The notes: generated by a model not told the origin, from the letters alone. Positions 12,948-25,624 are shown, counted from the first letter of the stretch. The stretch: DNA of 64,000 bases from Acacia acuminata (GCA_019022655.1 JAFJYI010000155.1:1674001-1738000), one strand, 5' to 3'. Numbers and translations: made by a program.

Positions 12948-13979
12948 AACTCGAGCCTGCTTTTACAAACCGGAGGTTTACTTTTGAACAAAGACCAAAC
13001 TTGGGATATGACACTTTAAACTTTACACCAAACCGGAGGTTTGTCTGTGAGAACTCGAGTTCACAAATGTGAACCTCAGGTTTAGGTTGGGTCGAGAACA
13101 TTCTAAGTTTAAAACTCTTTTAAACTCGAGCCTATTAACTTGAACCTCAGGTTTACCTCTGGCGGGAAGATTTTTTTTCAAATTCTAAGAGCTTTGGGTG
13201 CTCTTCACTGTTTCATTGGAAGCAAAGATTTTCAAATTTGAAAAGCTCCTAAAAGTATTTTAGCCAAGTGAACTCGAGTCTGTCTCTATCGAACCTCAGG
13301 TTTGCCTCAGGCAGAGAACTCTTAAAAGCTTTCAAGTCGAACAAACTCGAGCCTGTGTATTTAAACCTCAGGTTCATTTCAGGCCGAGAGCACTCAGAGT
13401 TTTTCAAGTCGAACAAACTCGAGCCTGTGTATTTAAACCTCAGGTTCATTTCAGGCCGAGAGCACTCAGATTTTTTTAAGTCGAACAAACTCGAGCTGTG
13501 TACTTAAACCTCAGGTTTATTTCGGTGCCGAGAGCATTTAGAGTTTTTTCAAAGATAATCGAACTCGAGCCTATCAAAGTGTAAACTCGAGTTCAATTCC
13601 TACCAAGGGCAATGTGTTTTCAAATTTAGAAAAACTCTAGAGTTTGCGTATGAACCTCGGGTTTGGACTTGAATACAAAAAGCTAAGATTTAGCTAAACA
13701 AGTGTCAAACTCGAGCCTACTCACTAATAGACTCGAGTTCACACTTTTGCTAGAAGTTTCTCAAAAGGCAAAATAGCGATTTCCTCTCTGGATGGAGTGA
13801 ACTCGAGTTCACTATGTGCAAACTCGAGTTCAAAGCAACCCGAGAGCAAAGAAAGTTTTTATGTCTCGAGAACCTCAGGTTCTATTTTACAAACCTCCAA
13901 GTTTAGAAGTTTTGAACTTAAAATGCCCTTACACTTTGAAGCTTCGAACTCGAGCCCGCATGAACTTAACTCGAGTTCG
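12948..13979. repeat. Array of AACTCGAG and AACCTCAGGTT words in LTR S2
   Basis: About fifteen AACTCGAG words, several of them full AACTCGAGTT palindromes, alternate with the second near-palindrome AACCTCAGGTT and with CCGGAGGTT variants. A 70-bp higher-order unit is repeated almost exactly at 13339-13408 and 13409-13478, with a third diverged copy after it. Mirror-image reading frames near 13250-13510 on both strands result from this repetition and are not genes. Confidence 0.9.
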
Positions 13980-14398
13980 TGACGCCGATTCGAAATTCAA
14001 ATCGACGATTCGGAAAACATTCTTGTTTGATCTTAATACTCGCAATATTATTATCTGATATTCCTAACTATGTTTAATAACTTTATTAGTGAATTTCAGA
14101 TTGTTTAGAGAATGTTTGAAGGTCAAAGCCATAAAGTAAAAAGTGTACAGTGCATTTAATGCACCTCTGCAAATCAACCTACTTTCAGCTAATTCATCTG
14201 AGCACGCCTTATGAACGTTAAAGAATGCTTACTACAACAAGCAAAGTAATCTCCAACGGGCAAATTCTCAGAGAATCACACCAGATCAAATTAACACCTG
14301 GATTAGCAGAAGTTTAGAGAGAGAAGATGACCAGATCTTAAGCTAATCACCTACAACGGTTGGATTCATCAAGCAACGGTCATTTAATGTTCTCTACC

Positions 14399-14407
14399 TA
14401 TAAATAG
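14399..14407 (+). promoter_or_regulatory. Predicted TATA box of LTR S2
   Basis: TATAAATAG lies just downstream of AACGGTCATTTAATG, the same arrangement as in S1 and S3. It would drive transcription into the missing internal region; function is inferred. Confidence 0.6.
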
Positions 14408-14902
14408 AGTGCATTAACTTCTTCTCGCGATACACCTACCGAGAGCGAAAATCTATTAAGTATCATTTATTGTGATCAGCTTCTTTCTATATTGTATCAA
14501 TTTGATACTTGTACTTCAAGTGTTCATCTTATCTCGCTTTCGTAAGAGAGTTATTTCGTAAATCATTCATTGATTGAGATAACCACAAGTCGGGGGACTT
14601 GGTGGTTGGGTGTATTGATTGCAACTTGTAAGGGGGAGTGAGTTCTAGTGAGAGAACTACTCGAGTACGTAGTTTGTAATCAATTGTTGAGTTTTAGTGA
14701 ATTGAAAATCCCAAGTGTGGCTTGGGACTGGATGTAGGTCAAGGATAAGACCGAACCAGGATAATTTCTCTTGTGCAAGCTTTCCTTACCCTTCTCCTCT
14801 GATATACTCTGTTTTCACTTGTCCAAAACAGACCAAGTTCTTAAAATTTTAAGAATACCCAATTCACCCCCTCTTGGGTATTTAGGCTCCACTTTCACCT
14901 CT

Positions 14903-16111
14903 CATATCAGTTCATGCATTGTACCAAAAAAAGAATCATCACCTTAACTCAAACGTCATATCTCATGTGTATTTCTGCTTTTGAAACAGTATACATTCTC
15001 ATTAGTCAAACAACCCTATTGCCCAGTTATAACATGACAACAAAGTTAAATGTCAAAAACGGAATAGTCAATTTGAACAAAATGAAATAATAGAAAGAGT
15101 TTGAATAATCTCTCTAAGATTTGATACAGATCAAAAGTGAAAATCATTTCTCATTTTCTCTCATTTAAAACTATTCATGTTTTGAACGTGATAAGTCGAG
15201 CCAACAGTCCAGCTATCAAATGCATAAGTATATAATTTTCCAGTTGGATTATGTGGCAAGAAACAAACAATATAATTGTGCATATAATGCAAATTGGATT
15301 TACACTTCGTTCTATACATATTAAAAAACTTGAGAGTGTTATTAGGACATAGAATTAAACTCATCTTTATTTGATTTAATATTAATGTAACAAGTGTAAC
15401 TGACAATACAATTGTCTAATATATAAGCATTCAACTTTTCATTTTGGATAAACTTAAGTGGCTTGAAACAAACTACGTACTATGCATACAATGCAAATTG
15501 AACCACCCTAATTACTTTGAAGAATCTAGAACAGCATAGATAGGATTAGGTTCATTTTAATAAGATGTTATATTGTTCAAGAGTGAGAATATATAATTTC
15601 TCATTCTCAGTTATAACAGAGCAGTCTAATTGACACAACAGAACCCCAATAAAATGAAAGATTAGAATGAACAAATAAAGCAGAAATGGAGATCTAGCAA
15701 ATCACATGTCTGCAGAAAAACCAGAGCCAAGAACAGAAAAAAGAAGAGGCTCATCACAGACCAACGGAAGAGGCTCATCACAAAAATTAAAACTCTCCTT
15801 CAATTTTAAAATGGTTAGCATAGAAACTGTACTTATTTTTATACAGTAGAAACTATTTCTTCGACTGAATAGGAATACAAGGACCAAATCCTTCCAGGCG
15901 ACCAGCGTGGGCATCACAAAGTGACCTATCATAATTAGATGAAACTAAAGAACAAGGGAGCTAGGCTATGGGTCAAATGAATAAAATCCAATACCTAAAA
16001 TAGAGAACTAGACGTAATTCAAAGTTTCAAGCATAAAAATTCCTAAACAGAAAAACTAGAGCCAAGAACAGAAAAAAAGAAGAGGCTTATTACATGTCTG
16101 TGCGACTGTGC
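14903..16111. other. Interior of the hAT element without a gene
   Basis: AT-rich sequence with only short frames. A 40-base segment with the words CAGAAAAAC, AGAGCCAAGAACAG and AAGAAGAGGCT occurs at about 15714 and again at about 16048, a local duplication. Nothing else was recognised. Confidence 0.5.
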
Positions 16112-16387
16112 TGACTGGATGTGAGGTCAACGGTGAGCACGGACCTGAGATCTGGAACTTTCAGGGGTCGACGGACGCTGGACGGGACGAGACTCTCCTC
16201 TCCACTTGTGAAATTGGCGACGACGAGTAGGTATTAGGGTTTTTTTCACTGACTGGACGCAAGGTTGACGGTGAGCGCGGACCTGAGATCTGGAACTTTC
16301 AGGGGTCGACGGACGCCGGACGGGACGAGACTCTCCTCTCCACTTGTGAAATCGGCGACGACGAGTAGGTATTAGGGTTTTTTTCAC
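16112..16387. repeat. Two-copy tandem repeat of about 138 bp
   Basis: The unit beginning TGACTGGATG at 16112 recurs from TGACTGGACG at 16250, with few changes across GACCTGAGATCTGGAAC, GACGAGACTCTCCTCTCC and GGTATTAGGG. It is GC-rich against AT-rich surroundings, near the right end of the hAT element. The reverse-strand frame at 16127-16465 simply translates the duplicate twice. Confidence 0.88.
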
Positions 16388-16665
16388 AGATTGGTATTCA
16401 CGACTCGTATGAAGGAAGCAAAGTGAATAGGTTTGTTTTTTAATTACTCGGTGGTTTATTTTCATGAGACATTTAAAAAAATGTAATTACACTTTTACCC
16501 TCCTTAACAGGCCGGCCTGACAGGCTTTTCAGGCCTACTCGTAGGCCCGAACCTGGCACATTAAGGCAACAGCTGAAATTAGGCCTTAGCCGGCTTTGTT
16601 AGCGAGGCCAGGCCTGGACGCTTTTAGCAAGCCAGGCCACAGGCCCTGGCCTTTTTCCACCCCTA

Positions 16666-18117
16666 CCTCGCGAACCTCGCGTTCATCGCCTGGGCTCCGC
16701 TCAATCCGGCCCGACGCATAGATTTCAACAAACATTAATCATTCAATTTAATTCTATTTAAATAAAGTACATTAACTATATAAAAATATTTTTGTGGCTT
16801 ATAGTTATCTCCTCTGCCTCCTCAGAGGTCGGCGTCCCATCACGGTGTCTATGGGTGCGTGTGAACAACTCCCCATAGTCCGTCTAACGGTTCTCCGCCC
16901 AAGCCTTCTCTTGCTAAAAGAGTTAAAAGAATATAAACTTTGTTATTTCAAAAATGAAACAATCACCATTTAAACCTAAAATTAATTTAACTTTCAACCT
17001 ACCATCTTACTATACGTCACAACAAATGTCTTGGTTCTTGCCATGTGATGGACCTTCATCGCCGGTTAAGCCGGTGTTCTGCGACAAACCCTGCAAGTAG
17101 GAGCAAACCAAATGTTAAGTGAAATTAATTATAAATTAACACATGTTTAAACAAAACTTAAACTATGATTAATTAATAAACGTACATATACCTCTGTATT
17201 CCTTCTATACTGGACAAAACACGCCCAGTCATTTGGGTCCACACCGTCTAAGACGTTCTCGATCACCTTCTGAGGCATAGTCGCATGTCCATTCTGCTAG
17301 TTGTAGAGACGACCCTTCCGGCTCTTCCACGCTTCCCCCATTTTTAGCGACGTACCTCTTCTTATAGGCTCGTACATTAAACTTTTTTGTATCATAATTT
17401 AATTAGAAATTAAGTAATAATTAATTAAGAAATAAATAAATAAACCACAACTTATAACTATTAAGACGTAAAATATAATTAAACAACATAACTTACCTGC
17501 ACAATTTTTTCAAACGCTTTGTCCTTTTTCTCCTTTAGAATCTTTTTGCAATCGTGGAAAAAGATTGGGAACCATGCCCAATTCCCGCCAAATTCAGACA
17601 GGAATCGGTTCAACAGGTGACCATCGTTGCCGACCGGCCGGTCCGTGTTCCAGGGGACTATGACGCGATACCTGTCCATCTAAGTGACCGCGGCAACATC
17701 CAGCATCCTCCTACTAGTGTTCCCATGTGTATCTGCACAATTATTTAAAAAAATTATTGCATTTAAATAAATTTTAATTACACATAAGGAATTTAAATTT
17801 ATTTTTTGCCAAAAAACTAATTATATTTACCTTGGACATCCACCAGAAATCTGGTTGAATGCGAAGACGAGGGTCAGGGGTTCCCCTGGTCCCGCTCGTT
17901 TTCCTGGTCAATAAACTGCTCTGCGTCCGCTATAGGAATGTCAATCTTGATCTCATCATCTTCATTAACGATGTCGTCGAACGATAGACTTGTGCCTCGT
18001 TCTCCCCCTACGGTCTCAGGGTTTGGGATAGGCTCATTAGCGAAGAGGTGTTCAAACTCGGTCCTCACCTCGGGCGGAAAGGGAATATTTATAGGCCCAC
18101 GCCCTCTCGTACGGCTC
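16666..18117 (-). pseudogene. CACTA A Transposase_24-like gene, middle block
   Basis: Several exons are readable on the minus strand. RTRGRGPINIPFPPEV with an acidic segment lies at 18117-17875. WMDRYRVIVPWNTDRP with LNRFLSEFGGNW lies at 17725-17500, then KSRKGRLYN and DPNDWACFVQYRR at 17340-17200. MARTKTFVVTYSKM is at about 17060-17000, and FTRTHRHRDGTPTSEEAEE at about 16880-16800. Together these are the signature motifs of the plant Transposase_24 family (PTTA/En/Spm). AT-rich stretches between blocks behave as introns. CACTA B cuts the gene on the right at 18118, and the hAT element cuts it on the left. Confidence 0.82.
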
Positions 18118-18420
18118 CACTCCAAAAAAACAGTTTTTTTTTTGCGGCGGAAAAATTCGGTCGCAAAGAGCAATTTTCCGTCGCAAAAACTCATTTGCGG
18201 CGGAAAAAATTCCGTCACAAAAATCGCCCACGCAACCAATTTTTCATCGCAAAAATGCATATTTCCGTCGCAAAATTTGGATTTAGCGGCGGAAAAATTT
18301 TCCACTCAATCCCTCGCAAACGTTTCAACTTTTTTGCGGGGAACTCCGATCCCTCGCAAAATTTTCAACTTTTGCGAGGGACCCTCATCCTCGCAAATTT
18401 TTCAAATTTTGCGAGGGAAC
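18118..18420. repeat. Left terminal repeat array of CACTA B
   Basis: Words such as TTTGCGGCGGAAAAAT, TTCCGTCGCAAA and TTTGCGAGGGA alternate in inverted orientation. They produce overlapping frames on both strands (17938-18450) that are not genes. These words differ from the GTAGCGGTT words of CACTA A, so the two elements belong to different binding-specificity groups. Confidence 0.85.
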
Positions 18421-18440
18421 ATGTCAATTATGTCAATTAA

Positions 18441-21400
18441 TATCCCTTGAAGTCGCCTCGACTTCATCGCCTTGGCCACCTCGACAACATACACCGTAAT
18501 TGCAACATTCTCGTATCATTGTTCGCCGGCAGTTGCAAACCGATACCCATTGATTACATATTTTTTGATCCGGGTAATAGGCTGTTGCAGACTCGTAAGA
18601 TAAACTCCACACAACATCTTGGGGAGCTAATGGGTTGTGGACGAAGAAGGATCGTAATCAATTAAAAAACTCAGCGTTCATGATTTGATAAACATTTGAT
18701 TCCGACATCAAAGGATTTGTCAATCGGACGAATTAGAGAAGTGATCGAATAAAAAAAGAAATGAAATTAATACTTTAATTTTTACCGTAATAAGAATAAA
18801 AAGAGGAAATCTTACTTTAAGTATTCGGCGGCCTCGTCATAGTTGTTTAAAATGTACCACTCCGCTATTTTTTTTATCTCTTCCTTCCAGAGTTGCCCTA
18901 CAATGTTTTCGCACGACTTGGCCAGGATAATTAAATATTCATATATGACCACTCGGTTCACCGCCATCATCGTTGCGAGGTACCACTCTCCATCTTGATA
19001 TAACTTCAGGGGGGTAATAGTATGAGGCAAATTTAGTGGCCTCTTTGACTAGAAAAGCTTCAGCAATAGATCCTTCAACGTACCTTGGATTTTTTATCTT
19101 CTTCTTAAGTGTGTGTAAAAACCTAAAATGGACAATTAGAGGGTATTTATAACCTATAGCGCAATGTGTTTCAATTAATCACAGACAAAAATTATATATT
19201 ACCTTTCAAACGGATACATCCACCTATATTGTTGCGGACCTCCTACCCTTGCTTCGTACGCCAAGTGAACAGGCAAATGTTCCATTGAGTCAAAGAAGCT
19301 AGGAGGAAACACCATCTCTAACTTACATAGCATTATTGGCACACTCTCCTCCAGTTGTCGTAACTTATCAACATTAAGCTCAGAAGAACAAATTGTTCTA
19401 AAGAACAAGGAAAATTCTGTCAGAATACTCCATATATGCTTTGGTAGTACTTTGAAGGCCCACGGCAACAATCTCTGAAAGAAAACATGACAATCATGAC
19501 TCTTCATCCTGACTAACTTCACCTCGTTCATGTCGACACATCTCTTAAAGTTTGATGCATAATCGTCCGGTAGTCTCACACCTTTAACCCATTGCAACAA
19601 TTGTAAATTCTGCTCTTTGTCCAATGTGTAAGGTGCTCTAGGTTTGGAAATTCGGCCCGCAACATTCTTAACCAAACGCAAAGTAGGCCTTTTGAAAATA
19701 TGTTCTATGTCACGTCTGGCGTTGACTGTATACTTCGTCTTGCCCTTGGTGTCCATTACGGTGTTCAAAATATTGCAAAAGACATTCCTCTCAATATGCA
19801 TGACATCGAGATTGTGTCTTAACAATTGATCTTTCCAATATGGTAGCTCCCAAAAGATGCGCGTTTGTTCCAATGATGTTGAACGCCATATCCCTTCGGG
19901 TTCCATCGGAAGCGGCTCCCTCTTCAACACTTTGAATGTACTTGACCCTGTCCCATATTTCTTGGCCACTTAAACAACAAGGTCGATCTGCGTGTTCGAC
20001 CATATTCCACTTGAAGTTTTTTCAATTATTCCTAAACGGATGATCGATAGGCAAGAATCACCAAGAAACCGTCAAACCAAAGACCTTGTGACTATATTTC
20101 AAGCTATAACCCACGTTCTGTTTGAGACATACCGGACATGCAAGCTTCCCCAAAGTTTGCCATCCACTCAACATCCCATATACAGGAAAATCATTTATCG
20201 TCCATATTAAGGCAACCCGCATGATGAAATTCTGGCTCAATGATACATCATACGTAAGAACCCCTTCACTCCACAACATCTTCAACTCGTCTATCAAAGG
20301 CCTGAGGTATACATCTATTTTCTTTTTTGGGTTGGATGGCCTAGGGATTAACGCGTTGAGGAACAAAAACTCTCTTGTCATGCACATGGAAGGTGGGAGG
20401 TTGTATGGAGTCACAATCACAGGCCAACATGAATAATTGCTGCCCGTTTGGTTGAAAGGAGCGAACCCATCCGAACATAAACCAAGACGGACATTACGGG
20501 GATCGTCTGCAAATGAAGGATTCGCCTCGTCAAATTTCAGCCAAGCTTCGGCATCGGATGGATGCGTCATAAATTTTTCATCCTTGTAATGCTCCCGGTG
20601 CCATCTCATGTGAGCAGCTGGTTTTTGTGATGAATACAATCTCTTAAGTCCGGGCACAAGAGGAAAGTACCACATCTTACTTAATGGTTTAAAGGTCATT
20701 TTTCTTCCATTCCTTACAACTTTGTACCTCCGATGTTCACGGAATTTACATGTAGTTCGCTCAAGCATCATCCTTGTAATAGAGCATACATCCTGCGGGC
20801 AAAGAATGGATTTTTCACATCCGAGCCCAAGCTCTTTCACATTTTTCTTTGCTTGGTAAAAATCTTTCGGCAAATTATTATCATTGGGAACAATCTTACT
20901 CATGATCTGCATCATTTCATTGTAATTCTTCTCACTCATATGGTGATCAGTCTTCAAGCTTAGTGTTGCTAGGGTAGCCGATAGCGATGAATATTCACTA
21001 TTTTCAATATGTTCACAACCTTCCCATAAAGGACGTTGCACGTCTTGAAGCATTTTATAGAACCTCTCGGCTTTCGGATTAGGATCCTCTCCTATGTATA
21101 CTGGTTGAGTATGTGCACCAGTCTCCTCTCCCATGTATGACGGTTCAGCATGAGTAACGGGATCAAAGTATTGGCCGATCGATGGTCCCACGGCATCCAT
21201 AACCACTCGTTTATCGGACTTCCCCATGAAATTGTCAACATTCATAATTTTCCATGAATCCTTTTTTACACAAATGGATTCTGACCGTGCTCGGATCATG
21301 AAATTCCATACACCTACATTTCACACACGGACAACTAATCGAGGTACTTGAATTAGCTGCGTGCGCCAGAGCAAATTTGATGAACTCTTCCAAACCCTCC

Positions 21401-21474
21401 AAGAATACTTGAGTAAGTTGTTTTTTCTGAGTTAGACGATTATACATCCAACTCCTATCATAATCACCTTCCAT
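18441..21474 (-). pseudogene. CACTA B tnp2-type transposase, C-terminally truncated
   Basis: The start is the ATG at 21474 with a DYDRSWMYNRL motif. A Transpos_assoc domain follows (CPCVKCRC, about 21340). The tnp2 core is at 21299-20058 and 20003-19600 (MRWHREH, PRNVRLGLCSDGFAPF, YDVSLSQNFIMRVALIW, LDVMHIERNV). DUF4218 is at 19560-19199 (MKSHDCHVFFQRLLPWA, FPPSFFDSMEHLPVHLAYEA). A further segment lies at 19130-18812 and the first part of DUF4216 at 18665-18441 (KKYVINGYRF). DUF4216 stops after about 70 residues, where the terminal array begins, so the C-terminus is missing. Frameshifts occur near 21270, 20030 and 19030. It is less decayed than the copy in CACTA A but not functional. Confidence 0.88.
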
Positions 21475-21866
21475 ACTTCCTCAACCCAACCCTACACAAA
21501 GACTTTTGGAACAAACATAGTAATACTAACTAATTCAACTACTAACCTAAGTGTCTAATACAACTAGCTGCTTATACCAGTTAATTGGCACTTAATCAAG
21601 AAAGTGGCAAACAAACACATGCAGTGAACAAAAAACATATCCCAGCAAGCAACCAGAGAATGAGGATAGTACACTAGAAGATGGGGACATGCATGTGGAC
21701 GGGGCATGAAGTCTCAAAGATGAAGAATACCAAATAATAACAGATGAGATGTATATACAATATCATTCAGTGATTCAAGAAAGATCATCATGTTACACTA
21801 AGGTTATAGATATAAATAAACGAGATAATAAAAGTGAAAATTAAAAAGAAAGAAAGCATCACTTAC

Positions 21867-21938
21867 AGTTCTTGCAATTGAGTAAGATCACCAAATTCAC
21901 TTGGTATAACTCCAGACAGATTAAGACCCTTCAGCTGG
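21867..21938 (-). pseudogene. Captured 72-nt LRR exon of a receptor-like kinase
   Basis: Read on the minus strand, a polypyrimidine tract and acceptor (TTTCTTAATGACAG) precede QLKGLNLSGVIPSEFGDL, and the donor GTAAGTG follows directly. The exon is exactly 72 nt in phase 1, the classic one-LRR exon. The wording matches the first LRRs of LRR-VIII type receptor-like kinases, a family recognised by motif rather than by search. It lies 390 bp upstream of the CACTA B transposase start and has no kinase part nearby, so it is a host gene fragment carried by the transposon. Confidence 0.75.
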
Positions 21939-24900
21939 CTGTCATTAAGAAATTGTAAATCAAAAATATTTGCAAACTACTCCCTCCGGTCCTAATTATA
22001 GGAGAAAATTACCAGAATTTGGAGGGATTAAAGAAGGAAGTTAAATTAGTTAAAATTGTGGTTGCAGTTTGTGTCTTCAAATATTAAAATTGCAAATATT
22101 CAATATTCATAAAATTGAGATGATGTTAACTATAAAGAATGGATTAGGCAAATATTTAACCTTATAGATTGATTACTTCACGTGAGAAATTGATTAGTTT
22201 CTATGACTTGTGTGAAATTGTGACGACGCTTATTACTCATCACTACCAAACAAGAAAGGGGAAGAAGAACTAAACTAGTGTGTTTGTGTTTCTAGGCTTA
22301 CAAGGAGATCGAAATCCGTGAAAGAAAAGGTAGATTTGGATTTGGATTTTGCTAATTTAACCATGCCTTGTACTACAAGTTTTTATTCCAGGTTGATCAT
22401 GAAAAGGGTTCTTTCTTTATTTCTTTCTTCTTTAAAAAAACAATTCAAACAAAAAAAAATCAGTGTAGCTTTGAATCAGAACTTGTTTGCCATCCACACA
22501 CCAAAAATAAAACTGAAATATATTCAAGGTGCATTCAAACTAGCACACTTTCATATATAACAAAAAAAATGATGGTTTTATGGCTATCATACAAGATTCA
22601 AACCATTTCTACAACCTTCGGGAAAAAATCCTCCGACACAAATTGGCTCACTAAGTGGTGAATCCAAAGGTTTTACTTCGAAACGTGGGTAAACGAAAAG
22701 AAAAACGAAAGCACGAGATAGGATGAGCAACATACATACCCAAGATGTTCAATGTCGGATGAGCAGAGGAGATCGAAGCCCAGATCCACACTCCAAGCTT
22801 CCCTAGGTCGACCTTGGTTGAATGCACAGATCGGCCACAACAGTCCGCCGGCGAGACAGAGACACGGATATTTATGCACAGTGTACGAACCCAGCTTTAA
22901 CCAAAAGTGCGATCAAAACAATAAACTGAAACATGAATAAGAGAGGATTGACAAGATTGGGAATTCAAATAAGATAATTAAAAAGATCAAAGGGGAACTT
23001 TACCAGTGCCGAATGGAACAAGAAGCATTCGACGACTGAACCACAGATCCTTGGCGGCGACGGTGAATGGTGTTTGTGTATAAGAGATTCGATGATCTCT
23101 CGACCTATGTGCAAGGCGATGGAGTTCACTGGCGTTTTAGCAGAGAAGAGAACTCCTGACGACTGATGACTGACGAGTTGAGATCGAGGAGGAGGAGGAG
23201 TGCGGCCGTGAGAGTGAAACATTGATGAGTGATGAGAGATTGGATTTGTGAGTGCCACCGTGAGAGTAAGAGTGAGACGCTGAGGAGTGCGGCTGCGGAG
23301 GGAGGATTGTGATTTGTGAATGGAGAGATTGGATTTTTGTGTTTTTTTAGGGTTCCAAATCAATGCCCTCATTTGCATTAAAAAAATTGCATTTAGCTCA
23401 CTCTTTATAATTTAGTAAGGGTTTGACCCAAAAAAAAAAAGTAAGTGAATATCTCATATAAGGCTATTTGAAATAGAGAAATTTAAAATTAGGTTGGTAA
23501 ATTCAATAAATCTCTAATTAAGTTATCGACCTAATTTGGAATATTAAAATTTGGATTAAATGATGTTACTGTCCTCTCATAGTCTCCTCTCTCATCTTAA
23601 AAGGGTTTCAATACTTTTTGATATAGCAAACTGCATAGCAAAGATTTTCATTAATGATTTTTTTAAAGAAAAGATGTTTATTAACGTAAAAAGACAACCT
23701 ATATAGCACATAAGTAAAATTGGGTAATTAATGAAGATTGATTTTTTTTATTGACAAAAAACTAATTTGAGTTCTTTCAAAAATAAAATTGGGTGTCTAT
23801 CCCACTGTTACCATCGTCATCCCATATAAAGACAGCTGAAATAGGAAAATTCTATATAAGGTTGGTAAACTCAATAAATCTTAAATTGAGTCAGTGACCC
23901 AATCTAGAATATTGAAATGTTTGTTATTTTCCAATAATAACCCGATCCATGGTCCCAAAAAAAGAGGAAACTAAAAGCAAGAATTCGGATGTCTATCCCA
24001 CTGTTACCATCGTCATTCTCTCTTGTGCGCTCTGTGGAGCATGAACGATGCCATAAACGGGGTGTTTTTTTGACGAATTTGTTAGACGGGTATGAATTTC
24101 TACCTTTACCGAAGAAATATAGAAACAGAGGGGTAGGTCTTGATTGGGGGTGAGACTGAGTGGGGAGCATATTACAATAGAATGGAAAGAGAACGAAGGA
24201 AGGGCGACGACTTGTGTATCCTCGACTCGCAGGACTCGCGGCGCCCGTCCGCTTGGGGCCCATGCTTCGTGAATCCTACCTCGACAAATGTTTTCATACG
24301 CTCCTCCCTCTCCTCCTCTTTTTGATTTCTTGGAAGATCGAAATATGAAATTATTGTTAGACTTCAATTTGATCAAATAGAAAGCGTTACCGATAGGAAT
24401 GTTTTATGAGATGCGGTGCCCATTTATTCTAGAAATCATGGCCCTGCTTTTGAAAGCCCGAAGTTGATGGAAATCTTCTAATTCACAATAGTGTGATTTT
24501 TGCTTCAATTGCATTTCATGCTTTGGTCCAAGGTGTTTGTGGCAAGCACCATTCTCCACCTTCTTTTGTAAAATGTCCCCTTCTGAGTAAGGTAATGGAC
24601 ATAGCGCAGAAGGTAATGGACATAGCGAAGCGGATATCTCTTATGTTCTGATTCCATGACGAGCCCCTTCTGAGTGAATTTTCAATTGAAAGAACATCTT
24701 ATGTTATAGTTGATGTTAGAAATGCAGACAGAAAATTTTTCGATAATTTACAGATTTAATGGAAGTTATTTTCAATGGCAACATGTGAATGAGGATTCTA
24801 GGGATAAGTCTGTTAGTCTGTCTCTAATTGTCTTTTAGTAACTAAGGGATTTAGAGGTAATTTGGTCCAAATTCTAAATCCTTAATTGTGTCACATAACC

Positions 24901-25026
24901 TAATTAATAATTTGTTAAGTTTAGTAACCCAAATTAGAATTTAGGTAATTCAATCGTCTTTATATAGGATTTTCCCTTAAGAAAAGATAGTATTACCCTT
25001 AATTTAAATTTGGATATATGTATATC

Positions 25027-25057
<31 letters not shown>

Positions 25058-25620
25058 TTATTTCCTAAAACAAATATATGAGATGTAGTTAGAGAGAATA
25101 TAGGGATTCAAATTCCAAATAAATTAACTAAGATAATTCCTTATTTATTTATCTTTTTATATAAGTAAATTTTAATTTTGAGGGACCAAAAGATAGTATT
25201 ACCCTTAATTTAAATTTGAATATATATACACACACACATATATTTTTATTTATTTATTTTGCAGTTGGCCTCTTTATGTTTTCGTGCGCACACCCTAATT
25301 CCCCATGATGTCGTGTTAATTAGTGGACGTCGTGTGCACGCCTATGGATCGTGATTTCATTATGATGGGAGTGGTCGCGTGAGTTATGTAGCATGCTATA
25401 AATATTTTTTAAAAAATATGACATCTATTCTCGTTATATTTATTTGATTCAATGGTAAAAACGAAAATATATAGAAATAATAAATATATTAATTATAAGA
25501 CAAATGTTTATAAATAGATTTCAAAATACTATTGTTTAGAAGAAAATTGTCTTGATTTTAATCAATATGCTACGAGTCGAACGTAGGCGAAAATGAGTGA
25601 GAGAGTTGAATTTTTTGGTT
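21939..25620. other. CACTA B interior, gene-free with local duplications
   Basis: A Stowaway-like end (ACTCCCTCCGGTCCTAATTA) starts near 21979, but no matching second end was found. Blocks at 22680-23380 are GC-richer with CT-rich minus-strand frames that resemble a captured 5' untranslated region; no domain was recognised. A 27-base segment starting TGTCTATCCCACTG is present identically at 23794-23820 and 23990-24016. A 37-base segment around TAGTATTACCCTTAATTTAA occurs near 24988 and 25192. A TA microsatellite lies at 25028-25055. Confidence 0.5.
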
Positions 25621-25624
25621 TAAT

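Larger units (their letters stand above)
12847..14897 (+). mobile_element. Solo LTR S2 inside the hAT element
   Basis: This 2051-bp unit starts TGTTAGTTCTC and ends CTCCACTTTCA, with the 5-bp duplication CCTCT at 12842-12846 and 14898-14902. Its layout matches S1: TTTTGATGATAAC near the start, a palindrome array, an AACGGTCATTTAATG box, a TATA box, AAGGGGGAGTG near 14630 and AATTCACCCCCTCTTGGG before the end. No polyprotein is present. Confidence 0.9.
12332..16665. mobile_element. hAT-like element inside the Transposase_24-like gene
   Basis: The left end reads TAAGGGTAGAAACAGGCC and the right end, reverse-complemented, reads TAGGGGTGGAAAAAGGCC, the usual hAT terminal pattern. Dense GGCC/CAGGCCTG words lie just inside both ends (12335-12600 and 16500-16660). 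The flanks CCTGCGAG and CCTCGCGA look like an 8-bp duplication with one indel. The interrupted gene continues in the same sense on either side. No transposase domain was found in the interior (12600-12840 and 14903-16490), so it is non-autonomous or gutted. Solo LTR S2 sits within it. Confidence 0.78.

Noticed and set aside
13249..13507. Mirror-image frames of 79 codons on both strands
   Set aside because: Both read the near-palindromic 70-bp tandem unit of LTR S2.
17938..18450. Plus-strand 170-codon frame
   Set aside because: It runs antisense to the Transposase_24-like exon and on through the CACTA B terminal array.
21979..22260. Stowaway MITE starting ACTCCCTCC
   Set aside because: Only one end is recognisable and no matching inverted end or TA duplication was found.
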